Notes: generated by a model not told the origin, from the letters alone. Counted from the stretch's first letter, positions 18,754-26,816 are shown. The stretch is DNA of 64,000 nt from Lachnospiraceae bacterium (GCA_017624235.1 JAGANL010000006.1:1-64000); one strand, 5' to 3'. A program made the numbers and translations.

Positions 18754-20964
18754 ATGACAGAGCAACAGTTAGTAGATTTATTAAAGGATATGACACTGGA
18801 AGAAAAGCTGGGTCAGCTCACACAGCTGGATGGAAGCTGCTTTTCCGGGGATGGGCCGGTAACCGGCCCGGAACAGGAGCTGGGAATACCGAGTGAGAAA
18901 TTCCCGCTTGCCGGAAGCATTTTAAGCGTGACCGGAGCTGACAGGATTGAGCAGATCAGACGTATCTGCATAGAGGCACAGCCACACCATATTCCGCCGA
19001 TTTTTATGGCGGATGTGATCAATGGCTATCAGACCATTCTGCCGATTCCGCTCGCCCTTGGCTGTACCTTCGAGGAAGAGGCTGCCAAAAAGACGGGGGA
19101 TATCATGTCAAGGGAAGCGGCGGCAGACGGTCTGCATATTACCTTTGCACCGATGGTGGATCTGGTAAAGGATGCACGCTGGGGCCGCGTGATGGAGTCT
19201 ACGGGTGAATCCGCCTGCCTGAACAGCCGTATGGCTGCGGCTATGGTGGAAGGCATTCAGGGGACAAAAGAGAATCTTGACGGACATCTGGGAGCCTGTA
19301 CGAAGCATTTTGCGGCATATGGGGCGCCAACTGCCGGAAAAGAATATAATACGGTGGAACTGTCGGAGAGATCGCTTCGGGAAGAATACCTGCAGGCCTA
19401 TCAGGCGGCGGTGGATGCCGGAAGTGCAATGATGATGACTTCTTTTAATACGCTGGACCGGATTCCGGCAACAGGAAATGAAAAAGTAATGAGGGGCATC
19501 CTCAGAGACGAAATGGGATTTGAAGGGGTTCTGATTTCAGACTGGAATGCGATAGGCGAATTGGTTTTCCATCATGTGGCCGTGGATAAGAAGGAGGCTG
19601 CAAGGCAGGCCATTACAGCCGGCGTGGATATGGATATGATGAGTGGGTGTTATATGTCACGGATGGAGGAGCTGATTCGGGTGGGAACGGTCAAAGAAGA
19701 GCTGGTCGATGAGTCTGTTTTGCGGATTCTCAGGCTGAAGAACCGGCTGGGCTTGTTTGAAAGACCAAATCGTGTAGAAAAACAGCCGGAATTCGGAAAG
19801 GAGCTGCTTTCGGAGGAAAGCAGGAAGGCAGCCAGGGAAATTGCGGCAAAGACCATGGTGCTTTTGAAGAATGAGGAAAGCTTTTTACCGCTTGACAGGG
19901 AGGAAGACATCGCTTTTATCGGGCCGTATATGGAAGAAAAAGGGATACTGGGAGCCTGGTCCTTCTTTGGGGACCGTGAAAAGAGTGTGACGGTTCTGGA
20001 AGGCATCCGCAGCAAAAATCCTTCGGCTCAGGCTAAGAAGGGCTGTGGCATTTTGAATCCGGGACAGACGATTTATGGCTTCCGGTTTCATGAGACGAAT
20101 GAAATGACGGAGGAGGAAACCGCACAGAGCATTCAGGAAGCGGCAGAATATGCGGCAGCCCATAAGAAGGTGGTGTTAGCGCTCGGCGAATCCGCTCTGC
20201 AGACTGGCGAGGGAGGAAGCAGGGCGGATATTACGATTCCTGATGTACAGAAAAAACTGCTGGATGCTGTTTATGCGGCCAATTCCAATCTGGCGGTGAT
20301 CGTATTTGCCGGCCGGCCGTTGGATATTAGAAACATCCGGGAGAAGGCAAAGAGCATTCTTTATGTCTGGATGCCGGGAACGGAGGGAGGAAATGCCATT
20401 GCGGATATCCTGTATGGTGACAGTGTTCCGGAGGGTAAGCTTTCCATGTCGCTTCCGTACTGTGTGGGTCAGTGTCCTGTATTTCATAATGAACTATGGA
20501 CCGGACGCCATGCGGAAGATGGAGTGGCTGTGGAGAATCGTTTCCAATCCAAATATCAGGATATTCCGAATGCACCGCTTTATCCGTTCGGATATGGACT
20601 CAGCTATACGGACTTTTCCTATTCTGCAGTGGAATTAAGCCGCTCGCAGTTGAAGAGGGGAGAACGGTTGGAGGCTGCCGTTACGGTAGAAAATACAGGC
20701 AGAACGGCAGGAGCAGAGGTCGTACAGCTTTATCTGACAGACGAATGCGCCAGTGTGGCCAGACCGGTACGGGAGCTGAAGGATTATCAAAAAATCCATC
20801 TGCAGCCTGGAGAAAAGAAGAGGGTAGTATTTACGATAGAGGAAGATATGCTTCGGTTCTACGACCGTGATATGAACTATGTTGCGGAGCCGGGGGCATT
20901 TACGGTATTTATAGGAACGGATTCTGCGAACGATAATGCAGCGGTGTTTTGGCTGGAGGAATAA
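18754..20964 (+). CDS. Beta-glucosidase, GH3
   Basis: This 736-residue cytoplasmic retaining enzyme (EC 3.2.1.21) hydrolyses terminal beta-glucosides. It has an N-terminal GH3 barrel with the nucleophile Asp263 in VLISDWNAIGE, a KHFAAYG motif, a second alpha/beta domain, and a C-terminal fibronectin III-like domain (YPFGYGLSYTDFSY onward, VTVENTGRTAGAEVVQLYL). There is no signal peptide. The ATG at 18754 follows GGAGGA by 9 bases; the frame extends to a TTG at 18721 inside the upstream hairpin, which is unlikely to be used. It is last in the importer operon and complements the phosphorolytic GH94 route. Some GH3 enzymes with this layout are beta-xylosidases, so substrate range is uncertain. 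Confidence 0.92.
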   Translation: MTEQQLVDLLKDMTLEEKLGQLTQLDGSCFSGDGPVTGPEQELGIPSEKFPLAGSILSVTGADRIEQIRRICIEAQPHHIPPIFMADVINGYQTILPIPLALGCTFEEEAAKKTGDIMSREAAADGLHITFAPMVDLVKDARWGRVMESTGESACLNSRMAAAMVEGIQGTKENLDGHLGACTKHFAAYGAPTAGKEYNTVELSERSLREEYLQAYQAAVDAGSAMMMTSFNTLDRIPATGNEKVMRGILRDEMGFEGVLISDWNAIGELVFHHVAVDKKEAARQAITAGVDMDMMSGCYMSRMEELIRVGTVKEELVDESVLRILRLKNRLGLFERPNRVEKQPEFGKELLSEESRKAAREIAAKTMVLLKNEESFLPLDREEDIAFIGPYMEEKGILGAWSFFGDREKSVTVLEGIRSKNPSAQAKKGCGILNPGQTIYGFRFHETNEMTEEETAQSIQEAAEYAAAHKKVVLALGESALQTGEGGSRADITIPDVQKKLLDAVYAANSNLAVIVFAGRPLDIRNIREKAKSILYVWMPGTEGGNAIADILYGDSVPEGKLSMSLPYCVGQCPVFHNELWTGRHAEDGVAVENRFQSKYQDIPNAPLYPFGYGLSYTDFSYSAVELSRSQLKRGERLEAAVTVENTGRTAGAEVVQLYLTDECASVARPVRELKDYQKIHLQPGEKKRVVFTIEEDMLRFYDRDMNYVAEPGAFTVFIGTDSANDNAAVFWLEE

Positions 20965-20977
20965 GGTAAAAGGGGCA

Positions 20978-21305
20978 AAAAGGCAGCGGAGCAGCAAGCG
21001 TCCGGCCCGCGCCCATCCCGGCCCTCCCCGTCCCTGCCGCACAGAAAAAATTTCAGGACGACATCCGAACTGGAGTTTTCTAAATGGAGCGCGAAAATAT
21101 GAAATTTGACCGGGCCGGATTCCATGTGCATCCCTGCACAGGGAATCCTAAAATCGGCATCCTTGCCGATTTCTCCCTACATTTCTAAAAGCTCCATCCA
21201 GAAAACGCTCAGTCCGGCTGTATGTCCTGAAATTTTCTCTGTGCGGCAGGGACGGGGAGGGCCGGGATGGGCGCGGGCCGGACGCTTGCTGCTCCGCTGC
21301 CTTTT
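20978..21305. repeat. Large inverted-repeat intergenic element, copy 1 (core on minus strand)
   Basis: Bases 20978-21059 and 21224-21305 form an 82-bp inverted repeat with one mismatch, rich in GC. The 164-base centre contains two hairpins: 21151-21172 (9-bp stem, loop TCCT) and 21117-21149 (GGATTCC/GGAATCC around TGTGC/GCACA). The centre matches copy 2 (33507-33804) in opposite orientation, while the outer arms do not. It fills the gap between the GH3 gene and the next small gene. It has no transposase, so it could be a MITE-like element or a structured RNA. Open frames across it are not credible genes. Confidence 0.85.
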
Positions 21306-21315
21306 GCACAGTCTA

Positions 21316-21344
21316 TTTACGCGGGAGGAGCAATGTGCTACAAT
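21316..21344 (+). promoter_or_regulatory. Promoter of the 129-residue hypothetical protein operon
   Basis: -35 TTTACG (21316-21321), 17 bases, -10 TACAAT (21339-21344) preceded by TGC (extended -10). It lies directly after the repeat element. Confidence 0.65.
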
Positions 21345-21385
21345 GATGCTCAGAAAACTTTCAGAAAGCTTTAGAGGAATGAAAA

Positions 21386-21775
21386 ATGGCAGGCGTGATT
21401 TATGACGGAACAAAGCTCAGAGTGTATATGGCATTACAGGAGGTTTGCCTGGAAGCGGGAGAGACGAAACAATGGCGGGATGAATTTTGGTCGGAGCTTC
21501 TTGAGGATGAAGAGGTGCTGGAGGAGTTTATTTATTATCTGGAATATGAAGATTTGCGAGAGAAGCTGTGCTGTCATGGCTTTAGTCTCATTGATCTGTT
21601 TGTCTGGCAGATGGGACTTGCGAATCTGAGAATGGATACCGGCAAAAATACGGCAGCGTGTAATAAGGAAAGCATGGTGCTTCGGGCATTCCGCGCTATG
21701 ATAGAAATGAGGAAGGACCCGGAGAGCTTCGTAAAAAAGATGCGGGAAGACCGGGGAATGGATAAGATGGAATGA
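21386..21775 (+). CDS. Hypothetical protein, acidic, helical
   Basis: This 129-residue soluble protein belongs to no family I recognise. It is mostly helical and acidic in the middle (ELLEDEEVLEEFIYYLEYED), with a charged C-terminus (KKMREDRGMDKME). There is no signal peptide, membrane segment or cysteine pair pattern suggesting metal binding. Its stop overlaps the start of the following DUF1700-type membrane protein by four bases (ATGA), so the two are translationally coupled. In many clostridia that partner position is taken by a PadR regulator, but this protein lacks an evident winged helix. A good promoter lies just upstream. Confidence 0.7.
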   Translation: MAGVIYDGTKLRVYMALQEVCLEAGETKQWRDEFWSELLEDEEVLEEFIYYLEYEDLREKLCCHGFSLIDLFVWQMGLANLRMDTGKNTAACNKESMVLRAFRAMIEMRKDPESFVKKMREDRGMDKME

Positions 21776-22221
21776 CAAAAAAAGAATTTCTGGACAAACT
21801 GAGAATCGCATTGAACGGCAAGGTGCATTATAGCGTCATTCAGGAAAACATAGAATATTATGAAACCTATATTTCCATGCAGGTGCGAAAGGGAAGAATG
21901 GAAGAAGAGGTTCTGGCTGAGCTGGGAGACCCGAGGCTGCTTGCCAAAACAATCATTGAGGCACAGAAACACGGTGGCCGCGATATGCCGGAGGAGGGTA
22001 ATTTTGCGGAAGAAGAGCAGGAAGGCTTCTTTTCCGGAATGCGGCGTAAAATTGCTTCCCTGCCGGGGTGGGTACTGCTGATTTTAATCGTGCTCGTGCC
22101 CATTCTGTGCACAACGGTTCTTTCCGTGGCCTTTTCTGCCATTTTTTCGATTTTGGGCCCGATTCTGATTCCGCTTCTTCTGCTGCTTCTTGCCATCCGG
22201 CTGATTCAGAAAATGAGATAA
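21772..22221 (+). CDS. DUF1700/HAAS-domain membrane protein
   Basis: This 149-residue protein has an N-terminal HAAS-type helical domain (KKEFLDKLRIAL, then ENIEYYETYI and ELGDPRLLAKTIIE, residues 3-65), an acidic linker, and two or more membrane segments at the C-terminus (about residues 98-145). Such proteins usually pair with PadR-type regulators and are thought to take part in envelope signalling. Here the partner encoded upstream is an unknown acidic protein with a four-base overlap. The basic end (IRLIQKMR) suggests a cytoplasmic tail. The precise function is unknown. Confidence 0.75.
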   Translation: MTKKEFLDKLRIALNGKVHYSVIQENIEYYETYISMQVRKGRMEEEVLAELGDPRLLAKTIIEAQKHGGRDMPEEGNFAEEEQEGFFSGMRRKIASLPGWVLLILIVLVPILCTTVLSVAFSAIFSILGPILIPLLLLLLAIRLIQKMR

Positions 22222-22244
22222 AAACAGTTGGGGAATATAACAAA

Positions 22245-22270
22245 TATCCCCTCGATTGCTCGAGGGGATA
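22245..22270. terminator. Perfect 11-bp hairpin after the DUF1700 gene
   Basis: TATCCCCTCGA (22245-22255) pairs perfectly with TCGAGGGGATA (22260-22270) around TTGC. No T-run follows. The remaining stretch to 22400 holds no gene that I can see. Confidence 0.55.
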
Positions 22271-22400
22271 CGATGAGGGGAGTATAAATAATTTATATAA
22301 GGGTTTTGCAAATCGGAACCTTGAAGGGGTAGTTCCTCTTTGCATTTTTAATATAACACATCTTTTGACAAAATGCAACACAAAATTAGTACTAAAGTCC

Positions 22401-22430
22401 TTGAAAATTTAAAAAGTTTCTTTGTATAAA
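22401..22430 (+). promoter_or_regulatory. Promoter of the Asn/Gln-rich small protein
   Basis: -35 TTGAAA (22401-22406), 18 bases, -10 TATAAA (22425-22430), about 60 bases before the start codon. Confidence 0.6.
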
Positions 22431-22489
22431 ATCACGAAAAGGCAGCCACAATAAGGATGTACCAAATAATCCTTAGGAGGAATGAAAAA

Positions 22490-22651
22490 ATGTCTAATCA
22501 GAACAACCAGAATAACAACAACCAGAACAACTGCCAGAACAGTACACAGAACAACAACCAGAGAAAGCAGAATCAGAATCAGAGCCAGAATAAGACAAGC
22601 AACAGCTCCAATACAAACAACGATCAGAAGAACAAAGAGTTCGATTTCTAA
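22490..22651 (+). CDS. Asn/Gln-rich small low-complexity protein
   Basis: This 53-residue protein is composed largely of Asn and Gln with a few Ser, Thr and Lys (MSNQNNQNNNNQNNCQNSTQ at the start) and an acidic end (NKEFDF). It has a single cysteine, no membrane segment and no signal peptide. AGGAGG lies 9 bases before the ATG at 22490, and it has its own promoter and a strong terminator, so it is a real and probably highly expressed gene. The composition recalls gamma-type spore proteins (amino-acid store) of bacilli, but the characteristic repeat of those is absent. A role in spores is only a guess. Its prion-like composition could also drive assembly. Confidence 0.75.
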   Translation: MSNQNNQNNNNQNNCQNSTQNNNQRKQNQNQSQNKTSNSSNTNNDQKNKEFDF

Positions 22652-22665
22652 TCGGGAGCCGGAGG

Positions 22666-22699
22666 AAAAGGCGGTGCCGCAGCGCGGTACCGCCTTTTT
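22666..22699 (+). terminator. Rho-independent terminator after the Asn/Gln-rich gene
   Basis: AAAGGCGGTGCCGC (22667-22680) pairs with GCGGTACCGCCTTT (22684-22697) with one G-T pair, followed by T residues. Confidence 0.92.
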
Positions 22700-22749
22700 G
22701 AACATAGGTGCCAAGCCACGGATTCCACCCCGTAACTTAGCATTTTTGA

Positions 22750-22778
22750 TTGACAGGCAGTCAGGCGGGCTTTAATAT
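22750..22778 (+). promoter_or_regulatory. Promoter placed directly at the start codon of the RNA methyltransferase gene
   Basis: -35 TTGACA (22750-22755), 17 bases, -10 TAATAT (22773-22778). The start codon begins 6 bases after the -10 box, so transcription would begin at or next to the A of ATG. There is no ribosome binding site between them, implying a leaderless mRNA. Confidence 0.6.
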
Positions 22779-22784
22779 AGAAAT

Positions 22785-23951
22785 ATGAAAAAATTTGAAT
22801 TGATAGCCCCCTGTCATTTTGGCCTGGAGGCAGTATTAAAAAAAGAAATTATAGAATTGGGATACGATGTATCCGTAGTAGAGGATGGTCGTGTTACCTT
22901 TTTAGGAGACGAAGAGGCGGTCTGTCGTGCCAATATTTTTCTGCGGACGGCAGAACGGATTTTGATTAAGGTCGGCAGCTTTCATGCGGAGACATTTGAA
23001 GAGCTGTTTGTGGGTACAAAGTCGCTTCCATGGGAGGAGTATATCCCAAAGGACGGAAAGTTCTGGGTTGCCAAGGCTGCCAGTGTCAAAAGCAAATTGT
23101 TCAGCCCTTCTGATATTCAGTCCATTATGAAAAAGGCTATGGTGGAGCGGATGAAACAGTCCTATGACCTGAGCTGGTTTGCAGAGGATGGAGAGAGCTT
23201 TCCGGTCAGGGTCTTTCTGATGAAGGATGAGGTTACGGTGGGACTTGACACGACGGGCGAATCTCTGCATAAGAGAGGTTACCGTAAGCTGACGGCTAAG
23301 GCACCGATTGCGGAAAATCTGGCGGCAGCTCTGATTATGCTGACTCCGTGGAGAGGTGACCGGATTCTGGTTGACCCGTTCTGCGGCAGTGGTACGTTCC
23401 CGATCGAAGCGGCCATGATGGCAGCATCCATGGCACCCGGCATGAACCGCAGCTTTACGGCGGAAAGCTGGGGACATATAATAGGAAAGAAAAACTGGTA
23501 TGATACGGTGGACGAGGCACAGGAAATGGTCTGTCTGGATGTGGATACCGATATTCAGGGCTACGACATCGATGAAAAGATGGTAGAGATTGCCCGGGCA
23601 AACGCAAAGCTGGCAGGTGTGGAGAAACTGATTCATTTTCAACGGAGAGCGGCAGAGCAGTTAAGCCATCCGAAAAAGTACGGCTTTATCATCACAAATC
23701 CGCCCTATGGAGAACGGATTGAGGAAAAGAAGAATCTTCCCGCACTCTATTCGATGCTTGGAGAGCGTTATCGTGCACTGGATTCCTGGTCGATGTATCT
23801 GATTACTGCCTACGATCAGGCAGAAAGGGATATTGGCAGAAAGGCGGATAAGAACCGTAAGATATACAATGGCATGATGAAGACCTATTTTTATCAGTAT
23901 ATGGGGCCAAAACCGCCCAGAAAGAGTAACGAGACATGCAGGAAAGGCTGA
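22785..23951 (+). CDS. THUMP-domain class I SAM-dependent RNA methyltransferase (YpsC/RlmL type)
   Basis: This 388-residue cytoplasmic enzyme is predicted to methylate a guanine N2 in ribosomal RNA with S-adenosylmethionine. The N-terminal ferredoxin-like/THUMP region (residues 1-155, beginning MKKFELIAPCHFGLEAVL) binds RNA. The Rossmann domain has the SAM-binding DPFCGSGTFPIEA (from residue 197) and the catalytic NPPYGER (from residue 305). The start is fixed by the conserved N-terminus even though no ribosome binding site precedes it; a promoter abuts it, suggesting a leaderless transcript. The stop overlaps the next gene by 16 bases. RlmL of E. coli is larger because of a fused second enzyme; this is the single-domain Firmicutes form. 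Confidence 0.9.
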   Translation: MKKFELIAPCHFGLEAVLKKEIIELGYDVSVVEDGRVTFLGDEEAVCRANIFLRTAERILIKVGSFHAETFEELFVGTKSLPWEEYIPKDGKFWVAKAASVKSKLFSPSDIQSIMKKAMVERMKQSYDLSWFAEDGESFPVRVFLMKDEVTVGLDTTGESLHKRGYRKLTAKAPIAENLAAALIMLTPWRGDRILVDPFCGSGTFPIEAAMMAASMAPGMNRSFTAESWGHIIGKKNWYDTVDEAQEMVCLDVDTDIQGYDIDEKMVEIARANAKLAGVEKLIHFQRRAAEQLSHPKKYGFIITNPPYGERIEEKKNLPALYSMLGERYRALDSWSMYLITAYDQAERDIGRKADKNRKIYNGMMKTYFYQYMGPKPPRKSNETCRKG

Positions 23952-25015
23952 TGCGCTATACAGCATTTTGCACGGCTGTGCTGATGCTTACAGCTATGAT
24001 GGTCATGTTGAAATTTGCTTCCTCTAAAACAATCGTGATTGCGGAGGAGGTGACGGCAGGCTCCGGCGCGGAGCAGGAGTATGTCGAGAAGAAGCAGGAA
24101 AGCATTTTGCTGAATTTGCAGGAAAATGCAGAATATGCACCTTCGATTCGTATTCCTCTGCCAAAGGAGGTTCGGCCGGATGATATTATCATAGAGAATC
24201 ATTATCTGGAGCAGCGGATCAACGTAATCGTAGCTGGTGTCAGGCCGGATTATTATGACACTAAGAGGATAGAAGGAGAAATCGGGAAAATCCAGGGGGC
24301 TGCCTGCTATGAGGGAGAAAACGGAGTGGTTCTGTCCTTTCGGATGAATGGACTTTATGAACATAAATATCTGCTGGAAGAAAATGCACTTTATCTGGAA
24401 TTCCAGCCACCGCATGAAGTGTATGGGAAAATCATCGTACTGGATGCCGGTCATGGCGGCAGGGACAGCGGTGTGCAGGCGCATGGCCTGACAGAGAAGG
24501 AGATTACGCTCGGTGTGGTGGAGGGTGTCCGAAAGCGTCTGGAGGATTCGGATGTCCGGGTTTATTGTACAAGGCAGCAGGATACCGGGATCTCTTTAGA
24601 ACAGAGGGCGGCATTTATCAATGAGCTTCGACCTGATATGGTCATCAGTGTACATATGAATGCGTCAGAGGAACAGAAGGTTTATGGTACAGAGGTCTGG
24701 TATCATGCCGGATATGTGATACCGGTGTTCGGCAATGTAGAGCTTGCGGATACGCTGGAACGCAGTGTTGTCACGACCGCCGACGGGAAGGCGCTGGGAT
24801 TGAGGGATATCGGAGCAGAGGAAGTGCTTGCAGATACGGAAGAGGCAGTTTTTTTATCGGCGCTGCGCGTGCCCGCAGCAGTGCTGGAGGCAGGATATCT
24901 GACGAATGGACGGGAAAGCAGTCTGCTGTCTTATCCGGCTTATCAGGACAGAATTGCAGAGGGAATCTGTGAAGCGGTAGAAGAAGCATACAGACAAATG
25001 GAAAGGCATGGTTAG
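23936..25015 (+). CDS. N-acetylmuramoyl-L-alanine amidase (Amidase_3)
   Basis: This 359-residue exported cell-wall hydrolase cleaves the lactyl-amide bond between N-acetylmuramic acid and the stem peptide. An N-terminal membrane anchor or signal lies at about residues 6-29 (YTAFCTAVLMLTAMMVML), then a 130-residue spacer domain. The zinc amidase domain runs from about residue 164: LDAGHGGRDSG (zinc His), EKEITLGV (zinc Glu), SVHMNAS (zinc His), and the catalytic-Glu region VLEAGYLTN. It overlaps the methyltransferase gene by 16 bases and is read as one operon with rdgB and the phosphoesterase. Amidases of this kind act in division or in spore germination and mother-cell lysis; which applies is not shown. 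Confidence 0.9.
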   Translation: MQERLMRYTAFCTAVLMLTAMMVMLKFASSKTIVIAEEVTAGSGAEQEYVEKKQESILLNLQENAEYAPSIRIPLPKEVRPDDIIIENHYLEQRINVIVAGVRPDYYDTKRIEGEIGKIQGAACYEGENGVVLSFRMNGLYEHKYLLEENALYLEFQPPHEVYGKIIVLDAGHGGRDSGVQAHGLTEKEITLGVVEGVRKRLEDSDVRVYCTRQQDTGISLEQRAAFINELRPDMVISVHMNASEEQKVYGTEVWYHAGYVIPVFGNVELADTLERSVVTTADGKALGLRDIGAEEVLADTEEAVFLSALRVPAAVLEAGYLTNGRESSLLSYPAYQDRIAEGICEAVEEAYRQMERHG

Positions 25016-25021
25016 AGCAGC

Positions 25022-25627
25022 ATGAAAATCATATTTGCAACCGGTAACGAGGGGAAAATGAAGGAAATCCGTATGATTCTGGCGGATATGGATGCAGAGA
25101 TACTCTCCATGAAGGAGGCCGGTATTGAAGCAGACATTGTGGAAGATGGAAAGAGCTTTGAAGAGAATGCCGTCATTAAAGCAAAAGAAATTGCAAAATA
25201 CACGGACGGAATCGTTCTGGCGGATGACTCCGGTCTGGAAATTGATTATCTGAACGGGGAACCCGGAATATATTCGGCAAGATATATGGGTGAGGATACG
25301 TCTTATCATATCAAAAATGCAAACCTGGTCGAAAGGCTGGAGGGGGTGCCGGATGAAAAGCGCACGGCGCGGTTCGTATGTGCGATAGCGGCAGCGCTTC
25401 CGGACGGAGAGGTCATTACGACCAGAGGAGCATTTGAAGGACGCATCGGATATGAGGAAAAGGGAGAAAACGGATTTGGATATGATCCAATCTTTTATGT
25501 ACCGGAATATGAAAAGTATTCGGCGGAGCTTTCCCCGGAATTGAAGAATGAATTGAGTCACAGAGGGAAAGCGCTTCGGGCCATGAAGGAAGAACTGAAG
25601 AAAAAATTAGAACAGGTGAACGTATGA
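25022..25627 (+). CDS. rdgB: XTP/dITP diphosphatase (RdgB/HAM1 family)
   Basis: This 201-residue cytoplasmic house-cleaning pyrophosphatase hydrolyses XTP, ITP and dITP to monophosphates, keeping deaminated purines out of DNA and RNA. Family motifs are clear: ATGNEGKMKEI near the start, DIVEDGKSFEENA, LADDSGLEIDYLNGEPGIYS (metal and base recognition), ENGFGYDPIF, and the closing SHRGKALRAM. Length is typical (about 200). It lies 6 bases after the amidase stop and overlaps the next gene by four bases; the same rdgB-phosphoesterase pair is common in Firmicutes. Confidence 0.96.
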   Translation: MKIIFATGNEGKMKEIRMILADMDAEILSMKEAGIEADIVEDGKSFEENAVIKAKEIAKYTDGIVLADDSGLEIDYLNGEPGIYSARYMGEDTSYHIKNANLVERLEGVPDEKRTARFVCAIAAALPDGEVITTRGAFEGRIGYEEKGENGFGYDPIFYVPEYEKYSAELSPELKNELSHRGKALRAMKEELKKKLEQVNV

Positions 25628-26103
25628 AAATATTGATTGTAAGCGATACTCACAGAAGGCATGAGAATTATTTCAAAGTATTGGAACAGACTGCACCCCT
25701 GGATATGGTGATTCATTGTGGGGATGCGGAAGGGAGTGAGTATCTTTTGCAGGAAGCTGCCGGCTGTCCGCTTACAATCGTTTTGGGCAACAATGATTTT
25801 TTCTCCAATCTGCCCAGAGAGATTGAAATTGAGATTGAAGGCAAAAAGGTTTGGATTACGCATGGTCACAATTATTATGTTTCCATGGGGACTGAATTGA
25901 TTAAGCAGGAGGCCAGAAGCCGCGGTAAGGATATTGTCATATACGGACATACGCACAGGCCGGTTCTGGATATTGAGGATGGACTGGTGACAATCAATCC
26001 GGGAAGTCTGTCTTATCCGAGACAGGACGGAAAGAGGCCATCCTATGTCCTGATGGAATCGGGAACAGACGGAAAGCTGTGCTATAATATCTGTTATCTG
26101 TAA
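25624..26103 (+). CDS. YfcE/MJ0936-family metallophosphoesterase
   Basis: This 159-residue calcineurin-like phosphoesterase has a two-metal site. Metal-binding motifs appear in order: SDTHRRHE (residues 7-14), HCGDAEGS, LGNNDFF, THGHNYYV and YGHTHRP. Such proteins hydrolyse phosphodiesters in vitro, with the physiological substrate mostly unknown. The start ATGA overlaps the rdgB stop, so it is translationally coupled to it. It is the last gene before the tRNA cluster, which has its own promoter right after the stop. Confidence 0.92.
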   Translation: MKILIVSDTHRRHENYFKVLEQTAPLDMVIHCGDAEGSEYLLQEAAGCPLTIVLGNNDFFSNLPREIEIEIEGKKVWITHGHNYYVSMGTELIKQEARSRGKDIVIYGHTHRPVLDIEDGLVTINPGSLSYPRQDGKRPSYVLMESGTDGKLCYNICYL

Positions 26104-26111
26104 AATAATAG

Positions 26112-26140
26112 TTGACATTTAAAAGTGAATCCGATATAAT
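26112..26140 (+). promoter_or_regulatory. Consensus promoter of the tRNA-Pro/tRNA-Gly pair
   Basis: TTGACA (26112-26117), 17 bases, TATAAT (26135-26140), both perfect matches to consensus, 41 bases before the first tRNA. Confidence 0.92.
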
Positions 26141-26181
26141 ATGTTTTGCGTTATGGCGGATGACTGATAACGGTATTTGAA

Positions 26182-26256
26182 CGGGGTGTGGCTCAGCTTG
26201 GCTAGAGCGCCTGGTTTGGGACCAGGAGGTCGCAGGTTCGAATCCTGTCACCCCGA
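26182..26256 (+). tRNA. tRNA-Pro (anticodon TGG)
   Basis: Cloverleaf with acceptor CGGGGTG/CACCCCG, anticodon stem CCTGG/CCAGG around loop TTTGGGA giving TGG, and T-loop TTCGAAT. The 3' CCA is not encoded. Confidence 0.95.
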
Positions 26257-26269
26257 TTGCATAACATAT

Positions 26270-26340
26270 GCGGGTGTAGTTCAATGGTAGAACACTAGCC
26301 TTCCAAGCTAGATACGTGGGTTCGATTCCCATCACCCGCT
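26270..26340 (+). tRNA. tRNA-Gly (anticodon TCC)
   Basis: Acceptor GCGGGTG/CACCCGC, anticodon stem CTAGC/GCTAG with loop CTTCCAA giving TCC, T-loop TTCGATT. CCA is not encoded. Confidence 0.95.
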
Positions 26341-26352
26341 TTTCTTTTTTAC

Positions 26353-26381
26353 AGAAAACCAATAACAGGTTTTCTTTTTTT
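26353..26381 (+). terminator. Terminator after tRNA-Gly
   Basis: AGAAAACC (26353-26360) pairs with GGTTTTCT (26368-26375), followed by six T. Confidence 0.85.
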
Positions 26382-26463
26382 AATCAAAAATATACTGATT
26401 TGTGACTAAAAACACACGAAAAAGCGGTTGTTACAGAAAATAGCAAAAAATGAAAAAACATGC

Positions 26464-26492
26464 TTGACAAACAGATGGTTTTCCTATATACT
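26464..26492 (+). promoter_or_regulatory. Promoter of the tRNA Arg-His-Gln-Lys cluster
   Basis: TTGACA (26464-26469), 17 bases, TATACT (26487-26492), 26 bases before tRNA-Arg. Confidence 0.88.
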
Positions 26493-26518
26493 TTTAAAAG
26501 TCCGATGCGACAACATAC

Positions 26519-26592
<74 letters not shown>

Positions 26593-26626
26593 TTCAGAAT
26601 AGGACAGGTCTTCTATTCTGTTTTAT

Positions 26627-26701
<75 letters not shown>

Positions 26702-26744
26702 TTTACACAAGGGTCAAGCAGTGAAGACAAGCCTGGTGTTATAA

Positions 26745-26816
26745 TGGGCTATCGCCAAGCGGTAAGGCACAGGACTTTGACTCCTGCATTCGCTGGTTCG
26801 AATCCAGCTAGCCCAG
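26745..26816 (+). tRNA. tRNA-Gln (anticodon TTG)
   Basis: Acceptor TGGGCTA/TAGCCCA, anticodon stem CAGGA/TCCTG with loop CTTTGAC giving TTG, T-loop TTCGAAT. CCA is not encoded. Confidence 0.95.

Noticed and set aside
21106-21405. Open frame across repeat copy 1 (and a similar one across copy 3 near 44994-45359)
   Set aside because: Both contain the peptide PEIFSVRQ because the repeat is shared, not because of a common gene; there is no ribosome site and the frame differs between strands and copies.
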